A stretch of DNA of 64,000 nucleotides from an uncultured Ruegeria sp. GTDB taxonomy: Bacteria > Pseudomonadota > Alphaproteobacteria > Rhodobacterales > Rhodobacteraceae. Below, one piece after another: positions 63,613 to 64,000 of the stretch. The notes beneath the pieces are model-generated. The model ran no database searches, was not told the DNA's origin, and was given only the letters and a program-made list of their open reading frames with translations. The position numbers were made by a program, and so were the translations under genes. How positions within the stretch are numbered: position 1 is the first letter of the stretch; each line of letters begins with the position of its first letter. The stretch spans positions 1 to 64,000 of the forward strand of contig NZ_CANMQQ010000007.1 of the NCBI RefSeq assembly GCF_947500045.1, read 5' to 3'.

Positions 63613-63761
63613 GACAACCAATCCCACCGTCACACTCCAATCCTGCCTGCTCGACAGGGAAGTGCGACACTTCTTGTCTTAGGCTGATCCTTGGCTCCCA
63701 TGCGATAACGGAGCCGCTGACCGGCACCTCAAATATGCCGGATAGCGGCGGGGGACGGATC

Positions 63762-63767
63762 GGGACA
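63762..63767. repeat. right terminus of ISNCY-like element (GGGACA)
   Basis: Part of GGGACATTTC (63762-63771), the perfect inverted match to 62225-62234. Confidence 0.55.
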
Positions 63768-63881
63768 TTTCAGGTCGTGCAAGGACCGAAAAGCAGTGTG
63801 ATCGCCCCCGTCTTTTCTATCGACCTGAACGGATACAGGGGCGCAAAGCCCGCATGACAAGACGAGGTGAGGAAAAGACAG

Positions 63882-64000
63882 ATGAACGATACCATTGGGA
63901 TCGACGTATCAAAAGACTGGCTTGATGCTTACAGCATGGCGCGTGCTGAACACAGGCGATTTGCCAATGATGGCAAGGGCCTGCGCGCGTTGCATAGATG
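63882..64000 (+). CDS. IS110-family transposase, N-terminal part at window edge
   Basis: The frame opens at ATG 63882 behind GGTGAGG and runs to the window end: MNDTIGIDVSKDWLDAYS, with the first catalytic Asp of the DEDD fold in IGIDVSKDWLD. It is different from the IS110 relic at 3837 (TTVGLDLAKN), so a second IS110-type element lies here. The non-coding 63772-63881 upstream would be its left end. Cut by the window, so integrity is unknown. Confidence 0.8.
   Translation, partial: MNDTIGIDVSKDWLDAYSMARAEHRRFANDGKGLRALHR

Noticed and set aside
1-64000. CRISPR arrays
   Set aside because: No regularly spaced short direct repeats were seen; the only tandem repeat is the coding Cys-rich repeat at 19413-20252.

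Overview
The window looks like an accessory region (plasmid, chromid or genomic island) of a marine alphaproteobacterium, most likely Rhodobacterales / Roseobacter group. The reasons are three complete DctP-DctQ-DctM TRAP transporters in about 22 kb, an AapJQMP/Bzt-type amino-acid ABC system, many small FCD-GntR-controlled catabolic operons, and IS families (IS110, IS6, IS5, ISNCY-like) common in that group. No replication, ribosomal or tRNA gene was recognised, so the replicon type is open.

Layout. 1-5200 is mobile debris: a frameshifted tyrosine recombinase, a GlxA-type regulator, a multiply frameshifted NhaC antiporter and an IS110 transposase with an in-frame stop. 5229-7301 is a selenium-binding-protein / methanethiol-oxidase-like gene with a small membrane partner. 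7843-15593 is a LysR regulator followed by a peptide / amino-acid operon: a DmpA-type aminopeptidase, AapJ, Q, M and P, and a tandem-fused Asp/Glu racemase. An IS6 fragment follows, then an ornithine-racemase-like gene coupled to a DUF1611/DgcN-like gene (17012-19329), a seven-repeat Cys-rich exported protein, and a second deleted copy of the recombinase (21255-21589). 21748-27262 holds a nitrilase plus an M24-fold protein lacking metal ligands, GntR and IclR regulators, a cupin dioxygenase, an SDR and a truncated aminotransferase.

27918-42849 is the most unusual part. It encodes a TRAP transporter, three Gfo/Idh/MocA dehydrogenases, a TIM-barrel isomerase, a QuiC1-like fusion whose dehydratase site is destroyed, a citryl-CoA-lyase-like enzyme, an unrecognised 224-residue protein, an acylating aldehyde dehydrogenase and a ThDP enzyme. 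The enzyme classes recall inositol or quinate catabolism but match neither. A palindrome of the form AAAATATC-T-GATATTTT lies upstream of two of its transcription units, with related sites near the GntR genes.

43159-43700 is a scar of a type III restriction gene and an IS5 transposase. 43762-54627 is a second catabolic block: intradiol dioxygenase, TRAP transporter, OsmC, nitroreductase, FAH-family hydrolase, YciI-like protein, GntR, malonyl-CoA decarboxylase, malonyl-CoA synthetase and dienelactone hydrolase. It suggests an aromatic or ring substrate ending in malonate. 54938-62161 is a hexuronate block: UxuA, KdgK, KdgF-like cupin, SDR, TRAP transporter and GntR. The window ends in a broken ISNCY-like element and the first 39 codons of another IS110 transposase.
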